In this document: one piece after another, positions 8,249 through 17,448 of the stretch
How positions within the stretch are numbered: position 1 is the stretch's first letter
Layout of the letters: each line of letters starts with the position of its first letter
DNA from: Chitinophaga sancti
GTDB taxonomy: Bacteria; Bacteroidota; Bacteroidia; Chitinophagales; Chitinophagaceae
Reading direction: 5' to 3'
NCBI RefSeq assembly: GCF_034087045.1
Contig: NZ_CP139247.1
Coordinates: 5,048,001-5,112,000 of the forward strand
Length of the DNA: 64,000 nucleotides
Notes under the pieces: generated by a model
Told to the model about the DNA's origin: nothing
Databases searched by the model: none
What the model saw: only the letters and a program-made list of their open reading frames with translations
Made by a program: the position numbers and the translations under genes

Positions 8249-9522
8249 AATTGAACAGAAAGATCTTTGCCATTGGCCTTTGCACAGGGCTACTGGCCAC
8301 CACAATGACCTTTGGGCAACACAAGAGTAAACATTATCACAAGCCGGTAGCAAAACCACGCGCCACTGTTCCGGCACGCATCACGTTTACGGCTACACAG
8401 CAGGTACAAATCAGGAAGTCTTTTTACTTTCTCTATATGTTGGAAAGAAAAGGAGATACGCATGATATCGTACAAAAAGATGCGGTATTTAACACCATCG
8501 CAACTGAAAGAGCCACCCGTTTACAAACGGCACTCAGTACCTGTACCAATGCGGCCTGCCTGGGCGAAGCGTTGGAATGGACCCCGGACGAAATCCGCAG
8601 AACAGGAGATGAGTTTGTACAGTTAGTAAATACTAACAATTATATGACGGAAATGGTACAACGCCTGAAGGTAGTGAACCGTTACCCGGTATATGATGAA
8701 GAAAATGATACGGCTTATATCCGCAAAGTATGGGGAGATATCGCCAAGGGTATGAACCACATTTACGAAGTGTATTTACAGGGTGAACGTCCCCGCTATG
8801 CAGCGATCGATAGCGCTTCTATACAGCCATCTGATTTACCTGCTGTGAAAACAGGTTTACAGCACAAAATGGGAGGTTCCTTTTATCGCCAGTCATTGCA
8901 GGCAGCCCTCACCGCACTGGAAGTAAATGGCAGGGATGAGGCCACCCGTTACGAACCACTGTATGCCGGTCGTAATGCGGCGGCTTTTAAAAGGTCCCGT
9001 TTGATTTACTGGAATGCCTACAAGTACAGTGTGATCCTCGTGCCCGGCGCAGGTCCCGGAAAGAAAGGACAGAGCATGGATTCAGTAGGAATGTATCGCT
9101 GCAGACTGGCTGTGGAAGCTTATAATAACAAACTCGCACCTTACATCGTCGTTTCCGGTGGACATGTACATCCGTACAAAACGCCTTTCTGTGAGGCAGT
9201 GGAAATGAAGAAGTACCTGATGACAAAATTGGGTATTCCGGATAGTGCCATCATCATAGAACCACATGCAAGACATACGACGACGAATATCCGTAATACG
9301 GAAAGGTTGATGTACCTGTTTAATATGCCGGCTACCAAACCGGGGCTTATAATTACTGATCCCATGCAGTCGCTGATGATTGAGAAGATGGCGCCCCGTT
9401 TTGTAAAAGAAATCGGCTATGTACCTTATAAGGAAATGGAGAGAGTGGATGATACGACGAACAGGTTCCTGCCGGATGAAAAGGCATGGCAGGAGGATCC
9501 TAATGATCCGCTGGACCCGTGA
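8245..9522 (+). CDS. Exported YdcF/DUF218-domain protein
   Basis: A 425-residue protein with a signal peptide (LLATTMTFGQ) and a C-terminal DUF218/YdcF-like domain: ILVPGAGPGKKG, RCRLAVEAYNNKLAPYIVVSGG around residue 300, then the Glu- and His-containing EPHARHTTTNIRNTE and LIITDPMQS. The N-terminal ~240 residues are helical and unassigned. The ATG at 8245 overlaps the preceding stop codon; an upstream TTG at 8221 is inside the previous gene and less likely. DUF218 proteins are linked to cell-wall or nucleotide-related chemistry, but the role here is unknown. Its 3' end is the source of part of the repeat array that follows. Confidence 0.82.
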   Translation: MKLNRKIFAIGLCTGLLATTMTFGQHKSKHYHKPVAKPRATVPARITFTATQQVQIRKSFYFLYMLERKGDTHDIVQKDAVFNTIATERATRLQTALSTCTNAACLGEALEWTPDEIRRTGDEFVQLVNTNNYMTEMVQRLKVVNRYPVYDEENDTAYIRKVWGDIAKGMNHIYEVYLQGERPRYAAIDSASIQPSDLPAVKTGLQHKMGGSFYRQSLQAALTALEVNGRDEATRYEPLYAGRNAAAFKRSRLIYWNAYKYSVILVPGAGPGKKGQSMDSVGMYRCRLAVEAYNNKLAPYIVVSGGHVHPYKTPFCEAVEMKKYLMTKLGIPDSAIIIEPHARHTTTNIRNTERLMYLFNMPATKPGLIITDPMQSLMIEKMAPRFVKEIGYVPYKEMERVDDTTNRFLPDEKAWQEDPNDPLDP

Positions 9523-9963
9523 TAGAATGCTGGCCCTTTTGGATGCTGGTTAGCGACTAAAGCTGGCAGGAAGATCTTCATGATGTGCTGGACCCGTGAT
9601 AGAATGCTGGCCCTTTTGGATGCTGGTTAGCGACTAAAGCTGGCAGGAAGATCTTCATGATGTGCTGGACCCGTGATAGAATGCTGGCCCATATGGATGC
9701 TGGTTAGCGACTAAAGCTGGCAGGAAGATCTTCATGATGTGCTGGACCCGTAATAGAATGCTGGCCCTTTTGGATGCTGGTTAGCGACTAAAGCTGGCAG
9801 GAAGATCTTCGTGATGTGCTGGACCCGTGATAGAATGCTGGCCCATATGGATGCTGGTTAGCGACTAAAGCTGGCAGGAAGATCTTCATGATTTGCTGGA
9901 CCCGTGATAGAATGCTGGCCCTTTTGGATGCTGGTTATTTACCACCGCTGGCTGGAAGATCTT
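9510..9963. repeat. 77-bp tandem array joining two convergent gene ends (5.6 copies)
   Basis: Units start at 9510, 9587, 9664, 9741, 9818 and 9895, exactly 77 bp apart, with only a few substitutions (for example CCTTTT versus CCATAT). Each unit opens with the last bases of the YdcF gene including its TGA (GCTGGACCCGTGATAG). Each closes with a degenerate copy of the 3' end of the convergent symporter gene (GCTGGTTA...GGAAGATCTTC). The last copy runs into the real symporter end at 9935. The array fills the entire intergenic gap. Confidence 0.97.
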
Positions 9964-11191
9964 CGCCATCCGTTTTTTCGGTTATCCACTTCTTCCCCTT
10001 CAGCACCCTGGTCACCAACATCGCAGCTACCGTATCACCTGTTGCATTTAATACAGTAGCCAGCGGATCCACCAGCGTACCAACTATCATTACCGCTGGC
10101 AAAGCCGCCACCGGAAATCCATACACAGACATTACAAGGAGCTCCCCGATGTACCCTCCATTGGGGACGCCTCCTTCCACAATACTCACGATCACTGTAA
10201 TCCCCAATGCCAGCAGGATCGTATCCACCCCCGAAAAATCCCTTCCAAACAGCGCAAATACCACCCCGATCTTTACAATCGAAGAAATACTGGATCCATC
10301 CTTATGCAGCGTGGCACCTAATGGTATCACCACGTTATTAATACTTTCCGGCACCTTCATTTTCTTCCCCGCTTCCAGGTTGGCAGGAATGGTCGCAATG
10401 CTGCTGCAAGACCCTAATGCGGTCAGGGAAGGCACTATATTATATTTCCAAAATGTAATGATCCCCTTCCACCCACCGGCCAGGAAAGCGTAAAAGGAAA
10501 ACCCCACGAAGAAGTAAACAATGCCAAACCCATAATAGATCTTCATAGAACTGGCATAGGTCACGAACAATTGCGGACCCAGCTCCGCAATCTGGCAGGC
10601 GAAATAAACGCCCAAACCCAGTGGCGCCATCACCATAATAATGTCCAGGAAGCTCTTCATCACGGCATTGGCCGATAGCAGGAACTTCCTGAAAGGTGCA
10701 CCTGCCTCCCCGGCTTTCAGGGCCGCAAAGCCCATAATAGCGGCAAAGATTAACAACGGCAGCATATTCTTCCTCGATAAGAGGGAAAAGAACTCCTCTG
10801 TGGTCAGTAATCTCACCATCTGATCTCCCCAGTTACCCGCATCTTTGAGGTCCGGCAATGACCCCGGAACCGTCACTACCGCTTCCAGCGGAAAAAGCCA
10901 GATCACCACAATCGTAAGAAATGCAGCTATCAATATAGTAGAAAGGAATACCAGTCCCATGGCAGACATGATCTTACCCAGTTTCTGCCCCGGATCAATA
11001 TTGGCAATAGCTGCAGAAATAGCAAAGAACACCAGCGGTACCACGGCAATAAAGATCAGGTTAAGGAAAATATCACCGATGGGTTTCAGGATCAATACCC
11101 GTGGCCCTAGCGTGAGACCCATAATGCTGCCGGTAATGATCCCTCCCAGCAAAAGCAGGATGCTACTATAGTTCTTTATTAATTGACGCAT
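9935..11191 (-). CDS. Dicarboxylate/amino acid:cation symporter (DAACS, GltP/DctA family)
   Basis: A 418-residue multi-spanning inner-membrane carrier of the glutamate/C4-dicarboxylate symporter family. Family signatures include the serine-rich stretch TALGSCSSIATIPANLEAG (re-entrant loop HP1), the NVVIPLGATLHKDGSSIS motif of TM7, and GGVPNGGYIGE near HP2. It is transcribed divergently from the sodium/sugar symporter at 11368 and convergently with the YdcF gene. The substrate (glutamate, aspartate or C4-dicarboxylate) is not resolved. Residues near the C-terminus match the repeat unit downstream. Confidence 0.92.
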   Translation of the reverse strand: MRQLIKNYSSILLLLGGIITGSIMGLTLGPRVLILKPIGDIFLNLIFIAVVPLVFFAISAAIANIDPGQKLGKIMSAMGLVFLSTILIAAFLTIVVIWLFPLEAVVTVPGSLPDLKDAGNWGDQMVRLLTTEEFFSLLSRKNMLPLLIFAAIMGFAALKAGEAGAPFRKFLLSANAVMKSFLDIIMVMAPLGLGVYFACQIAELGPQLFVTYASSMKIYYGFGIVYFFVGFSFYAFLAGGWKGIITFWKYNIVPSLTALGSCSSIATIPANLEAGKKMKVPESINNVVIPLGATLHKDGSSISSIVKIGVVFALFGRDFSGVDTILLALGITVIVSIVEGGVPNGGYIGELLVMSVYGFPVAALPAVMIVGTLVDPLATVLNATGDTVAAMLVTRVLKGKKWITEKTDGEDLPASGGK

Positions 11192-11280
11192 AAGGATGTA
11201 ATATAGAAAAAAACTCCCGAAGGCAAAATCCGCACATTCGAAGGTTAAAATTTTACCAGATAAAAATATTTTTATACTTT

Positions 11281-11298
11281 AAATGTAAAATTGACAAT
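11281..11298 (+). promoter_or_regulatory. Predicted AraR operator upstream of the sodium/sugar symporter
   Basis: AAATGTAAAATTGACAAT differs at only two positions from the site in front of araB (23083-23100). It ends 6 bp before the -7 element TATCTTGC (11305-11312), the same geometry as at araR and araB. A bound repressor would cover the -33 region. The assignment to AraR is inferred from sequence match and position. Confidence 0.7.
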
Positions 11299-11304
11299 TA
11301 TTAC

Positions 11305-11312
11305 TATCTTGC
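11305..11312 (+). promoter_or_regulatory. -7 promoter element of the sodium/sugar symporter gene
   Basis: TATCTTGC resembles the Bacteroidota TAnnTTTG -7 consensus, lies 55 bp upstream of the start codon, and sits immediately after the predicted AraR operator. Confidence 0.5.
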
Positions 11313-11367
11313 CCCTCGATGCAGGAGTACCCGTTGTGAAACTAGACACCGTAACATTCCACATAAT

Positions 11368-13065
11368 ATGAATAAACTCGCCAACATTGATTACATCATA
11401 TTTGTAATCTACTTCCTGGTAGTCGCGTCTTATGGTTACTGGATTTACCTCCGGAAAAAGAAGGCCACTATGAGTACGAAAGATTTCTTCCTGGCAGAAG
11501 GATCACTCACATGGTGGGCCATAGGCGCTTCCCTCATTGCCTCCAACATTTCAGCTGAACAATTCATTGGTATGAGTGGCAATGGCTTCTCTGTCGGTAT
11601 CGCCGTTTCTGCCTATGAATGGATCGCAGCTGTAGCCCTCATTATCGTAGCAGTCTGGTTTATTCCCGTTTACCTGAAGAACAAGATCTACACCATGCCA
11701 CAGTTTCTCAAAACCCGTTATAATGAAACGGTGGCGCTCATCATGGCTGTATTCTGGTTATTCCTGTATGTGTTTGTCAACCTCACGTCCATCCTGTTCC
11801 TCGGTGCACTGGCCATCAACAACCTGGTAGGTGCTGAACATTTTCACATCATCATGGTGGCCCTGGCTATCTTTGCACTGGTCATCACATTAGGTGGTAT
11901 GAAAGTGATCGGTTATACCGATGTGATCCAGGTGATCGTACTGATCATTGGTGGCCTTGCTACTACGTGGCTGGCACTGACTATGGTGAGCGAACACTTT
12001 GGCCTTGGCAAAGATGCACTGGCTGGTTTTAATGCACTCATGAAAGATTCTCCCGATCACTTTGAGATGATCCTCAAAAAACCTGGTCCCGGCGCTTCGC
12101 AGGAGTACATCAACCGTTATCTCTTATTGCCTGGTATCACTATTTACTTTGCAGGCCAGTGGATCATCAACCTGAACTACTGGGGGTGTAACCAATACAT
12201 TACACAAAGAGCACTGGGCGCGGATCTGAAGACCGCCCGTAATGGTATTCTCTTCGCTGGTCTCCTGAAATTGATGATGCCTGTGATCGTGATGTTGCCT
12301 GGTATCGCCGCTTATGTATTGTACAAGAATGGTGGCTTGCAGGGCGAAATGGCTCCTGGTGGACAATTCAATGCGGACAATGCTTATTCTGCTGTACTGA
12401 CCTTCCTGCCAAATGGTCTGAAAGGTTTGTCCCTCGCAGCGTTGACAGCTGCTATCGTAGCGTCACTGGCGGGTAAGGCAAATAGTATTTCGACGATCTT
12501 TACACTGGATGTTTATAAGAAATATATTAATAAAGAAGCCGATGAGAAAAAGCTGGTATGGACAGGTCGCATCACGATCGTTGTGGCCATGCTGGTGGCC
12601 ATTGCCTTTACATGGAATGACCTGTTAGGAATTGGTGGTGCAGGTGGTTTTACCTTTATCCAGAAATATACAGGTTTTATCAGTCCCGGTGTATTCGCCA
12701 TGTTCCTGCTAGGTATGTTCTGGAAGCGTACCACTGGTGCAGCGGCAGTAGCAGGTATCGTAACCGGCTTTTTACTTTCCGTGGTGTTCAATAACTATGC
12801 AGCGGAATGGTTTGGACATGAAACGTGGTTATACACCGCGTTCCTGAACAGCAAGGGGGTATATGAGATTCCATTCCAGATCTGTATGGGCTGGGCATTC
12901 TTCTTTACCCTGGTGGTGATGGTGATATTGAGCCTGGCAGGTCCGGCCATCAACCCGAAAGCCTTCCAGCTGGACAAAGCGATGTTCAAACTGGCACCGT
13001 CTACCATCGTTATGATTGTAATAACGCTGCTCATACTCAGTGCGCTGTACATCCGCTTCTGGTAA
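11368..13065 (+). CDS. Sodium:sugar symporter (SSS family, vSGLT-like), probably for L-arabinose
   Basis: A 565-residue, about 14-TM sodium/solute symporter. The N-terminal region has the SSS hallmarks WWAIGASLIASNISAEQFIGMSG and ANSISTIFTLDVYKKY, typical of the SGLT/sugar branch. The protein is full length for the family. The L-arabinose assignment is inferred: its promoter carries an 18-bp operator nearly identical to those of araR and araB, although the gene lies about 10 kb from them. Transcription is divergent from the DAACS symporter and ends at a strong terminator (13152). Confidence 0.92.
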   Translation: MNKLANIDYIIFVIYFLVVASYGYWIYLRKKKATMSTKDFFLAEGSLTWWAIGASLIASNISAEQFIGMSGNGFSVGIAVSAYEWIAAVALIIVAVWFIPVYLKNKIYTMPQFLKTRYNETVALIMAVFWLFLYVFVNLTSILFLGALAINNLVGAEHFHIIMVALAIFALVITLGGMKVIGYTDVIQVIVLIIGGLATTWLALTMVSEHFGLGKDALAGFNALMKDSPDHFEMILKKPGPGASQEYINRYLLLPGITIYFAGQWIINLNYWGCNQYITQRALGADLKTARNGILFAGLLKLMMPVIVMLPGIAAYVLYKNGGLQGEMAPGGQFNADNAYSAVLTFLPNGLKGLSLAALTAAIVASLAGKANSISTIFTLDVYKKYINKEADEKKLVWTGRITIVVAMLVAIAFTWNDLLGIGGAGGFTFIQKYTGFISPGVFAMFLLGMFWKRTTGAAAVAGIVTGFLLSVVFNNYAAEWFGHETWLYTAFLNSKGVYEIPFQICMGWAFFFTLVVMVILSLAGPAINPKAFQLDKAMFKLAPSTIVMIVITLLILSALYIRFW

Positions 13066-13151
13066 ACATTTATTTAGTCTCTACAAGCTGTATGAACCCT
13101 CAGTAATTTTTGCAGATTACAGCTATTCAATAACGTGAACTATGATATACG

Positions 13152-13179
13152 AAGGTCGAATTCATTCGACCTTTTTTTT
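13152..13179 (+). terminator. Intrinsic terminator after the sodium/sugar symporter
   Basis: A 9-bp stem AAGGTCGAA/TTCGACCTT with a TTCA loop is followed by a T8 run, 87 bp after the symporter stop. It may work in both directions because the gene at 13211 converges on it. Confidence 0.85.
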
Positions 13180-13210
13180 ATGCCAGTAATAGAGCGGTTG
13201 CGTATCAATT

Positions 13211-13750
13211 TTATTCTAATCTCACTTCTCTCACGGTTCCATTTCCCGCCAGATCTTCCGCTACCGCTACTACCTTTCCTCCAGCCGGCAAACTGGCTGC
13301 GTTATAATACCAGTCCACACCATTCCTGCCTAAAACAGCCTTGCCTCTTTCCAGCATCGCACCCGCCGCATCATGTACCCGTACTTCCACTTCCGCTACC
13401 CTGAATTCATCTTTTGCTGTGACGATTACAGTGTTCTCTTCAAATTGGATATGCTGCACTTCGGGTGATTTAAATGCATCCTTTATCGCCATATTATAAG
13501 CATTCTGTCCGGCTCCTGCTTTGGACTTATAGTAAGCCTTTAGCTCCGGATCCAGTAGAATCATCTTTGCATATGCTGCTGCCACCTGCATCTTATACCG
13601 GGCTTCCAGCTGCTTTTTTGTCGGTTTTTTCTTCGACGGACCGCGTTTCTTGGCCATAATGATCTGGCCATTCCGTTCGTAGATCGTGAGTTGATCGCCG
13701 AGGGTACCTCTGACGAGTTGGAGGAGTATACTGTCTTTAACAATGGCCAT
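13211..13750 (-). CDS. Hypothetical protein with basic N-terminus and Ig-like C-terminal half
   Basis: I do not recognise a named family. The 179-residue protein starts at the ATG at 13750 (MAIVKDSILLQLVRGTLGDQL); a TTG nine bases upstream is less likely. Residues ~20-60 are strongly basic (MAKKRGPSKKKPTKKQLEARYKM). A helical stretch around 65-100 contains LDPELKAYYKSKAG. The last ~70 residues alternate like a beta-sandwich (VEVRVHDAAGAML...WYYNAASLPAGGKVVAVAEDLAGN), as in Ig-like or Big domains. There is no signal peptide. It is monocistronic and convergent with the symporter. Confidence 0.7.
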   Translation of the reverse strand: MAIVKDSILLQLVRGTLGDQLTIYERNGQIIMAKKRGPSKKKPTKKQLEARYKMQVAAAYAKMILLDPELKAYYKSKAGAGQNAYNMAIKDAFKSPEVQHIQFEENTVIVTAKDEFRVAEVEVRVHDAAGAMLERGKAVLGRNGVDWYYNAASLPAGGKVVAVAEDLAGNGTVREVRLE

Positions 13751-13817
13751 AACAAACAATTTTTAAGTTATAGGAATGAATATACCTAAACGCCTGCAAC
13801 TACGGTGAAGCTTTTAT

Positions 13818-13872
13818 ACTAAATCAGCACTAAATGAGTACTAATACATCACTTAATCTGCACCTCAATATC
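13818..13872 (+). promoter_or_regulatory. 11-bp-phased direct repeats, array A (ACT-type, five copies)
   Basis: ACTAAATCAGC, ACTAAATGAGT, ACTAATACATC, ACTTAATCTGC and ACCTCAATATC follow one another exactly every 11 bp (starts 13818, 13829, 13840, 13851, 13862). Spacing of about one helical turn puts the same bases on one face of the DNA. This suggests a cooperative regulator array in front of the SusC/SusD operon. No known factor was recognised. Confidence 0.6.
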
Positions 13873-13887
13873 GAATTGATATACAAG

Positions 13888-13931
13888 TGTAGTTATAATG
13901 TACTTATAGTGTACTTAAAATGTAATGTTGG
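13888..13931 (+). promoter_or_regulatory. 11-bp-phased direct repeats, array B (TGTA-type, four copies)
   Basis: TGTAGTTATAA, TGTACTTATAG, TGTACTTAAAA and TGTAATGTTGG start at 13888, 13899, 13910 and 13921, each 11 bp apart. Array B has a different word and register from array A 16 bp upstream. It lies about 280 bp before the susC start codon. Confidence 0.6.
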
Positions 13932-14204
13932 TCATAAAGCCTCGCTATACCTTAGTGGACTATCCAATAAAGGCTAAATTCCCCCTATGCGATATTCCCG
14001 CCGGTTACGTTCCGGGAACGATTGCGTAAATAAACACGCGTAATAAGTTGTTCGTTAGAAAATTAGCCGTTAAAATTGTTGAAGGAGCATGAATAATAAG
14101 GAGGGACATTTTGTAGCAGTAACCCGATATTCTCCGACAATTCTATCAACCAGTTGAACACGTCTATGAAATAGTTATAAGATTCTAAACATTGAATTCC
14201 ACTT

Positions 14205-17200
14205 ATGAAAGGATTAATTTTCTTCATGACCATCCTCCTGGGATGTATGAAGGTGTTTGCCCAGTCGTATCAGATCTCTGGAACAGTTACCAGCAAAGAA
14301 TCCGGCGATAAATTGCCGGGCGTCTCCATTCGTATTAAAAACACGAATACGGGTACCCAGAGTGATGCCGACGGACAGTTTCACCTCAAAGTTCCCAATG
14401 GACAAACGGTTTCCCTGGTACTGACCTATGTAGGCTACCAGACACTCACAGTGAACGCTTCACCATCTAACACGGTAAAGGCACAATTACAACTAGCTAA
14501 CAACAACATGAATGAAGTGGTTGTAGTTGGCTATGGCACCGTATCCAAAGGCAACTTTACCGGTGCTGCGTCTTCCCTGAATGCGCAGAAAGAACTGAAA
14601 GACGTACCGGCCAATACCGCCGCCGAAGCACTGGCAGGCCGCCTGGCTGGTGTGCAGGTCACGACGACCGAAGGCAGACCCGGTGCAGATATCCTGATCC
14701 GTGTCAGGGGCGGTGGCTCTATCACACAGGACAATTCTCCCCTCTACATTGTAGATGGTATCCAGGTTGAAAATGCACTCTCTTTATTGTCACCACAGGA
14801 AATACAAAGTATCGATGTACTCAAGGATGCTGCGTCTACCGCCATCTATGGTGCCAGAGGTGCTAATGGGGTGGTGATCATCACGACCAAAGGTGGTAAA
14901 GATATGCCCACCCGCGTAAGTTATGATGGCTATATGGGGGTACGTAGTATTGTGAACGAACTACCCGTATTATCGCCGTATGACTATGTAAAATATCAGT
15001 ATAAACTGTACAACTATCAAACGGACGATGATACCAAAAATGCTTTCAGGGATAAGTATGGTCGCTGGGAGGATCTTGAATTGTACAAACAGGTACCGTC
15101 TACCGACTGGCAGGATGAAGTTTTTGGCCGCAATGCCACGAACAATACACATGTGGTCACGGTGACAGGTGGTAATAAAACCTCGTCTTTCAACCTCACG
15201 CTGAACAATACTTCCGAACAGGGTATCATGCTGGAATCCGGTTATCGCCGTACCATGGCAGCATTCCGTTTTGATCATACTGCCAGCAAACGCCTGAAGG
15301 TGGGCATCACCACCCGTTACAGCCGTCAACGGGTAGATGGCGTAGGTACTTCAAATACGGGTTCACAGGGCACTAACCGCCTGCGCAATGCCGTACGCTA
15401 CAAACCGTTTATTGCTCCCGGTGATGAAGATGTGGTGGACGTATTCGATCCTGAATATGCGAATCTTACGAACCTTACGAATCCTGTGTTGCTTGCACAC
15501 AATGAACTGAAATATGATTACCGAAACGATGCTAACCTAAACGGGTATATGAACTTTACGATCCTGGATGGATTGACCTTCCGGAGTACGGTAGGCTTCA
15601 CCAGCACAGGCACGCGTACCAATACTTACAACGGGTATGTTACATCCGTAGCGCGTTCTAATGCAGATATGCCGGTAGTCACCATTGCTACAGGAGAAAC
15701 GACGACCCTCACCAATTCAAATACGCTTAGTTATAACAAAAACTTTAATAATAAACACCAGCTCGATCTGCTGGCCGGTCAGGAAATTTATATGCTGAAA
15801 GGGAATTCTCAGAGCACTACTGTCAAGTGGATGCCAGTGGATCTTACACCTGAACAGGCATTTGCCGGTATTCAAAAGGCCACGCCGCCTACCGGGCAAA
15901 TACAGGATCCGCCTACTACCAGCGTGACACAAAACAGGCTGATCTCATTTTTTGGCAGGGCCAATTATGGATACAACAACAGGTACCTGGCTACACTCAC
16001 CCTGCGCTATGATGGGTCTTCCCGGTTCAGTTATGAAAATGGTTTTGCTTCTTTCCCCTCTTTAGCCCTGGCATGGCGGGTGACACAGGAAAATTTCATG
16101 CGGAATATTCATTGGCTTTCTGACCTGAAGCTACGCGCTACACTGGGTACTGCGGGTAATAACCGCATCTCGGAAGACCTGTTCAAAACCATGTATGGTA
16201 CCAGCACCAGCTCCTATGCCTTTGATGAATCTGTGACACCGGGTACTGCCCCGCTGTCTTTAGCCAATCCTCGCCTGAAATGGGAAACGACTGTATCCCG
16301 CAACCTCGGGCTGGACTTCGCAATATTGGATAACCGGATCAGTGGTTCCGTGGATTATTATTACAACAATACCCGCGACCTCCTGCTGGCTGCACAGATT
16401 CCTCAAACTACGGGGTATAGCAGCCAGATCCAGAATGTAGGGAAGACGCAAAATAGGGGAGTGGAACTGCAGATTGCAGCGGTGGTGATCAATAAGAAAA
16501 AAATGAGTTACAATGTGTCTTTCAACATCGCGGCGAACAGAAACAAAATCGTGAGTCTGGGTACGGATCCTACCGGCGCCCCCCTGAAATCTTATTACGC
16601 CCAATCCGGTTGGGTAAATAGCCTGAACGATTTCCTGGTAGAAGTAGGACAGCCCATCGGACAATTTTACGGCTATGTCACCGATGGCTACTACAAGATC
16701 GAAGATTTCAATTACGACGCCGGCACACAACACTACACCCTGAAATCAGATGTCCCCAATAACAGCGCGGTAGCCCTTGGTAGTCGTGAAGTACAACCCG
16801 GTGACCTCAAACTGAAGAAGCTATCAAAAGATACTTCCAGGATCATTGGACTGAACGACAGGCAGGTATTGGGAAATGCCCAGCCGAAGTTCTTTGGTGG
16901 TTTCAACCAGCAGTTTACATGGAGGGGATTTGACGTGAGTGTTTTTGTCAACTTCTCTTATGGCAACAAGGTATACAATGCGAATAAGATCGAATTCACT
17001 ACTACCTATCAATACAAAGATAACAACCTGATCCGGGAGATGAAAGATGCGTGGAAATGGTATGACGACAATGGTGCACTGGTAACTGATCCGGAGCAGC
17101 TGCAGGCGTTGAATAAGGATACAAAATACTGGTCAGCACCGGCGGGCAACTACTTCCTGCATTCCTTTGCTATAGAAGATGGTTCTTTTATCAGGATCAG

Positions 17201-17429
17201 TAACCTGACCATCGGGTATTCACTACCGTCTTCATTGCTGAAGAGAACCCATGTCTTCTCCCGTTTCAGGGTATATGCCACGGTCAATAACCTGTACACG
17301 TTTACGAAGTATACGGGCTATGATCCGGAGGCCAATACCCGTCGCAGCAACCCGCTCACGCCGGGGGTGGATTATGCGGCTTACCCGAGAAGCCGTTTCA
17401 TACTGGGTGGTGTCAATGTTTCTTTTTAA
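14205..17429 (+). CDS. SusC/RagA-type TonB-linked outer-membrane transporter
   Basis: A 1,074-residue TonB-dependent outer-membrane importer of the SusC class. A signal peptide ends near KVFAQ. A carboxypeptidase-D-like regulatory domain spans ~22-105 (ISGTVTSKESGDKLPGVSIRIK), and the SusC box NEVVVVGYGT begins the plug. The plug carries the SusC signature DAASTAIYGARGANGVVIITTK around 205-230. The remainder is a 22-strand-type barrel ending in an aromatic-rich C-terminus with final Phe (VNVSF). It lies 19 bp before the SusD gene. The pair would bind and import an oligosaccharide; a DUF4957/DUF5123-like lipoprotein behind it suggests pectin- or hemicellulose-type glycans, which is inference. 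Confidence 0.95.
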   Translation: MKGLIFFMTILLGCMKVFAQSYQISGTVTSKESGDKLPGVSIRIKNTNTGTQSDADGQFHLKVPNGQTVSLVLTYVGYQTLTVNASPSNTVKAQLQLANNNMNEVVVVGYGTVSKGNFTGAASSLNAQKELKDVPANTAAEALAGRLAGVQVTTTEGRPGADILIRVRGGGSITQDNSPLYIVDGIQVENALSLLSPQEIQSIDVLKDAASTAIYGARGANGVVIITTKGGKDMPTRVSYDGYMGVRSIVNELPVLSPYDYVKYQYKLYNYQTDDDTKNAFRDKYGRWEDLELYKQVPSTDWQDEVFGRNATNNTHVVTVTGGNKTSSFNLTLNNTSEQGIMLESGYRRTMAAFRFDHTASKRLKVGITTRYSRQRVDGVGTSNTGSQGTNRLRNAVRYKPFIAPGDEDVVDVFDPEYANLTNLTNPVLLAHNELKYDYRNDANLNGYMNFTILDGLTFRSTVGFTSTGTRTNTYNGYVTSVARSNADMPVVTIATGETTTLTNSNTLSYNKNFNNKHQLDLLAGQEIYMLKGNSQSTTVKWMPVDLTPEQAFAGIQKATPPTGQIQDPPTTSVTQNRLISFFGRANYGYNNRYLATLTLRYDGSSRFSYENGFASFPSLALAWRVTQENFMRNIHWLSDLKLRATLGTAGNNRISEDLFKTMYGTSTSSYAFDESVTPGTAPLSLANPRLKWETTVSRNLGLDFAILDNRISGSVDYYYNNTRDLLLAAQIPQTTGYSSQIQNVGKTQNRGVELQIAAVVINKKKMSYNVSFNIAANRNKIVSLGTDPTGAPLKSYYAQSGWVNSLNDFLVEVGQPIGQFYGYVTDGYYKIEDFNYDAGTQHYTLKSDVPNNSAVALGSREVQPGDLKLKKLSKDTSRIIGLNDRQVLGNAQPKFFGGFNQQFTWRGFDVSVFVNFSYGNKVYNANKIEFTTTYQYKDNNLIREMKDAWKWYDDNGALVTDPEQLQALNKDTKYWSAPAGNYFLHSFAIEDGSFIRISNLTIGYSLPSSLLKRTHVFSRFRVYATVNNLYTFTKYTGYDPEANTRRSNPLTPGVDYAAYPRSRFILGGVNVSF

Positions 17430-17448
17430 TGGATTAAACGATTTGATT

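Larger units (their letters stand above)
13751..14204. other. Gene-free region upstream of the SusC gene
   Basis: About 450 bp without a credible gene separates the divergent hypothetical gene from susC. The first half holds two arrays of short direct repeats phased at 11 bp (13818-13872 and 13888-13931), described separately. The rest is moderately AT-rich leader with no riboswitch or hairpin that I recognise. Confidence 0.7.

Noticed and set aside
9510..9963. CRISPR-like array
   Set aside because: The units are contiguous with no variable spacers, no cas genes are present, and unit lengths differ between loci.
17251..17448. A 66-residue N-terminal extension of SusD into susC
   Set aside because: The signal peptide and lipobox begin at the ATG at 17449; the extension is chance open frame inside susC.
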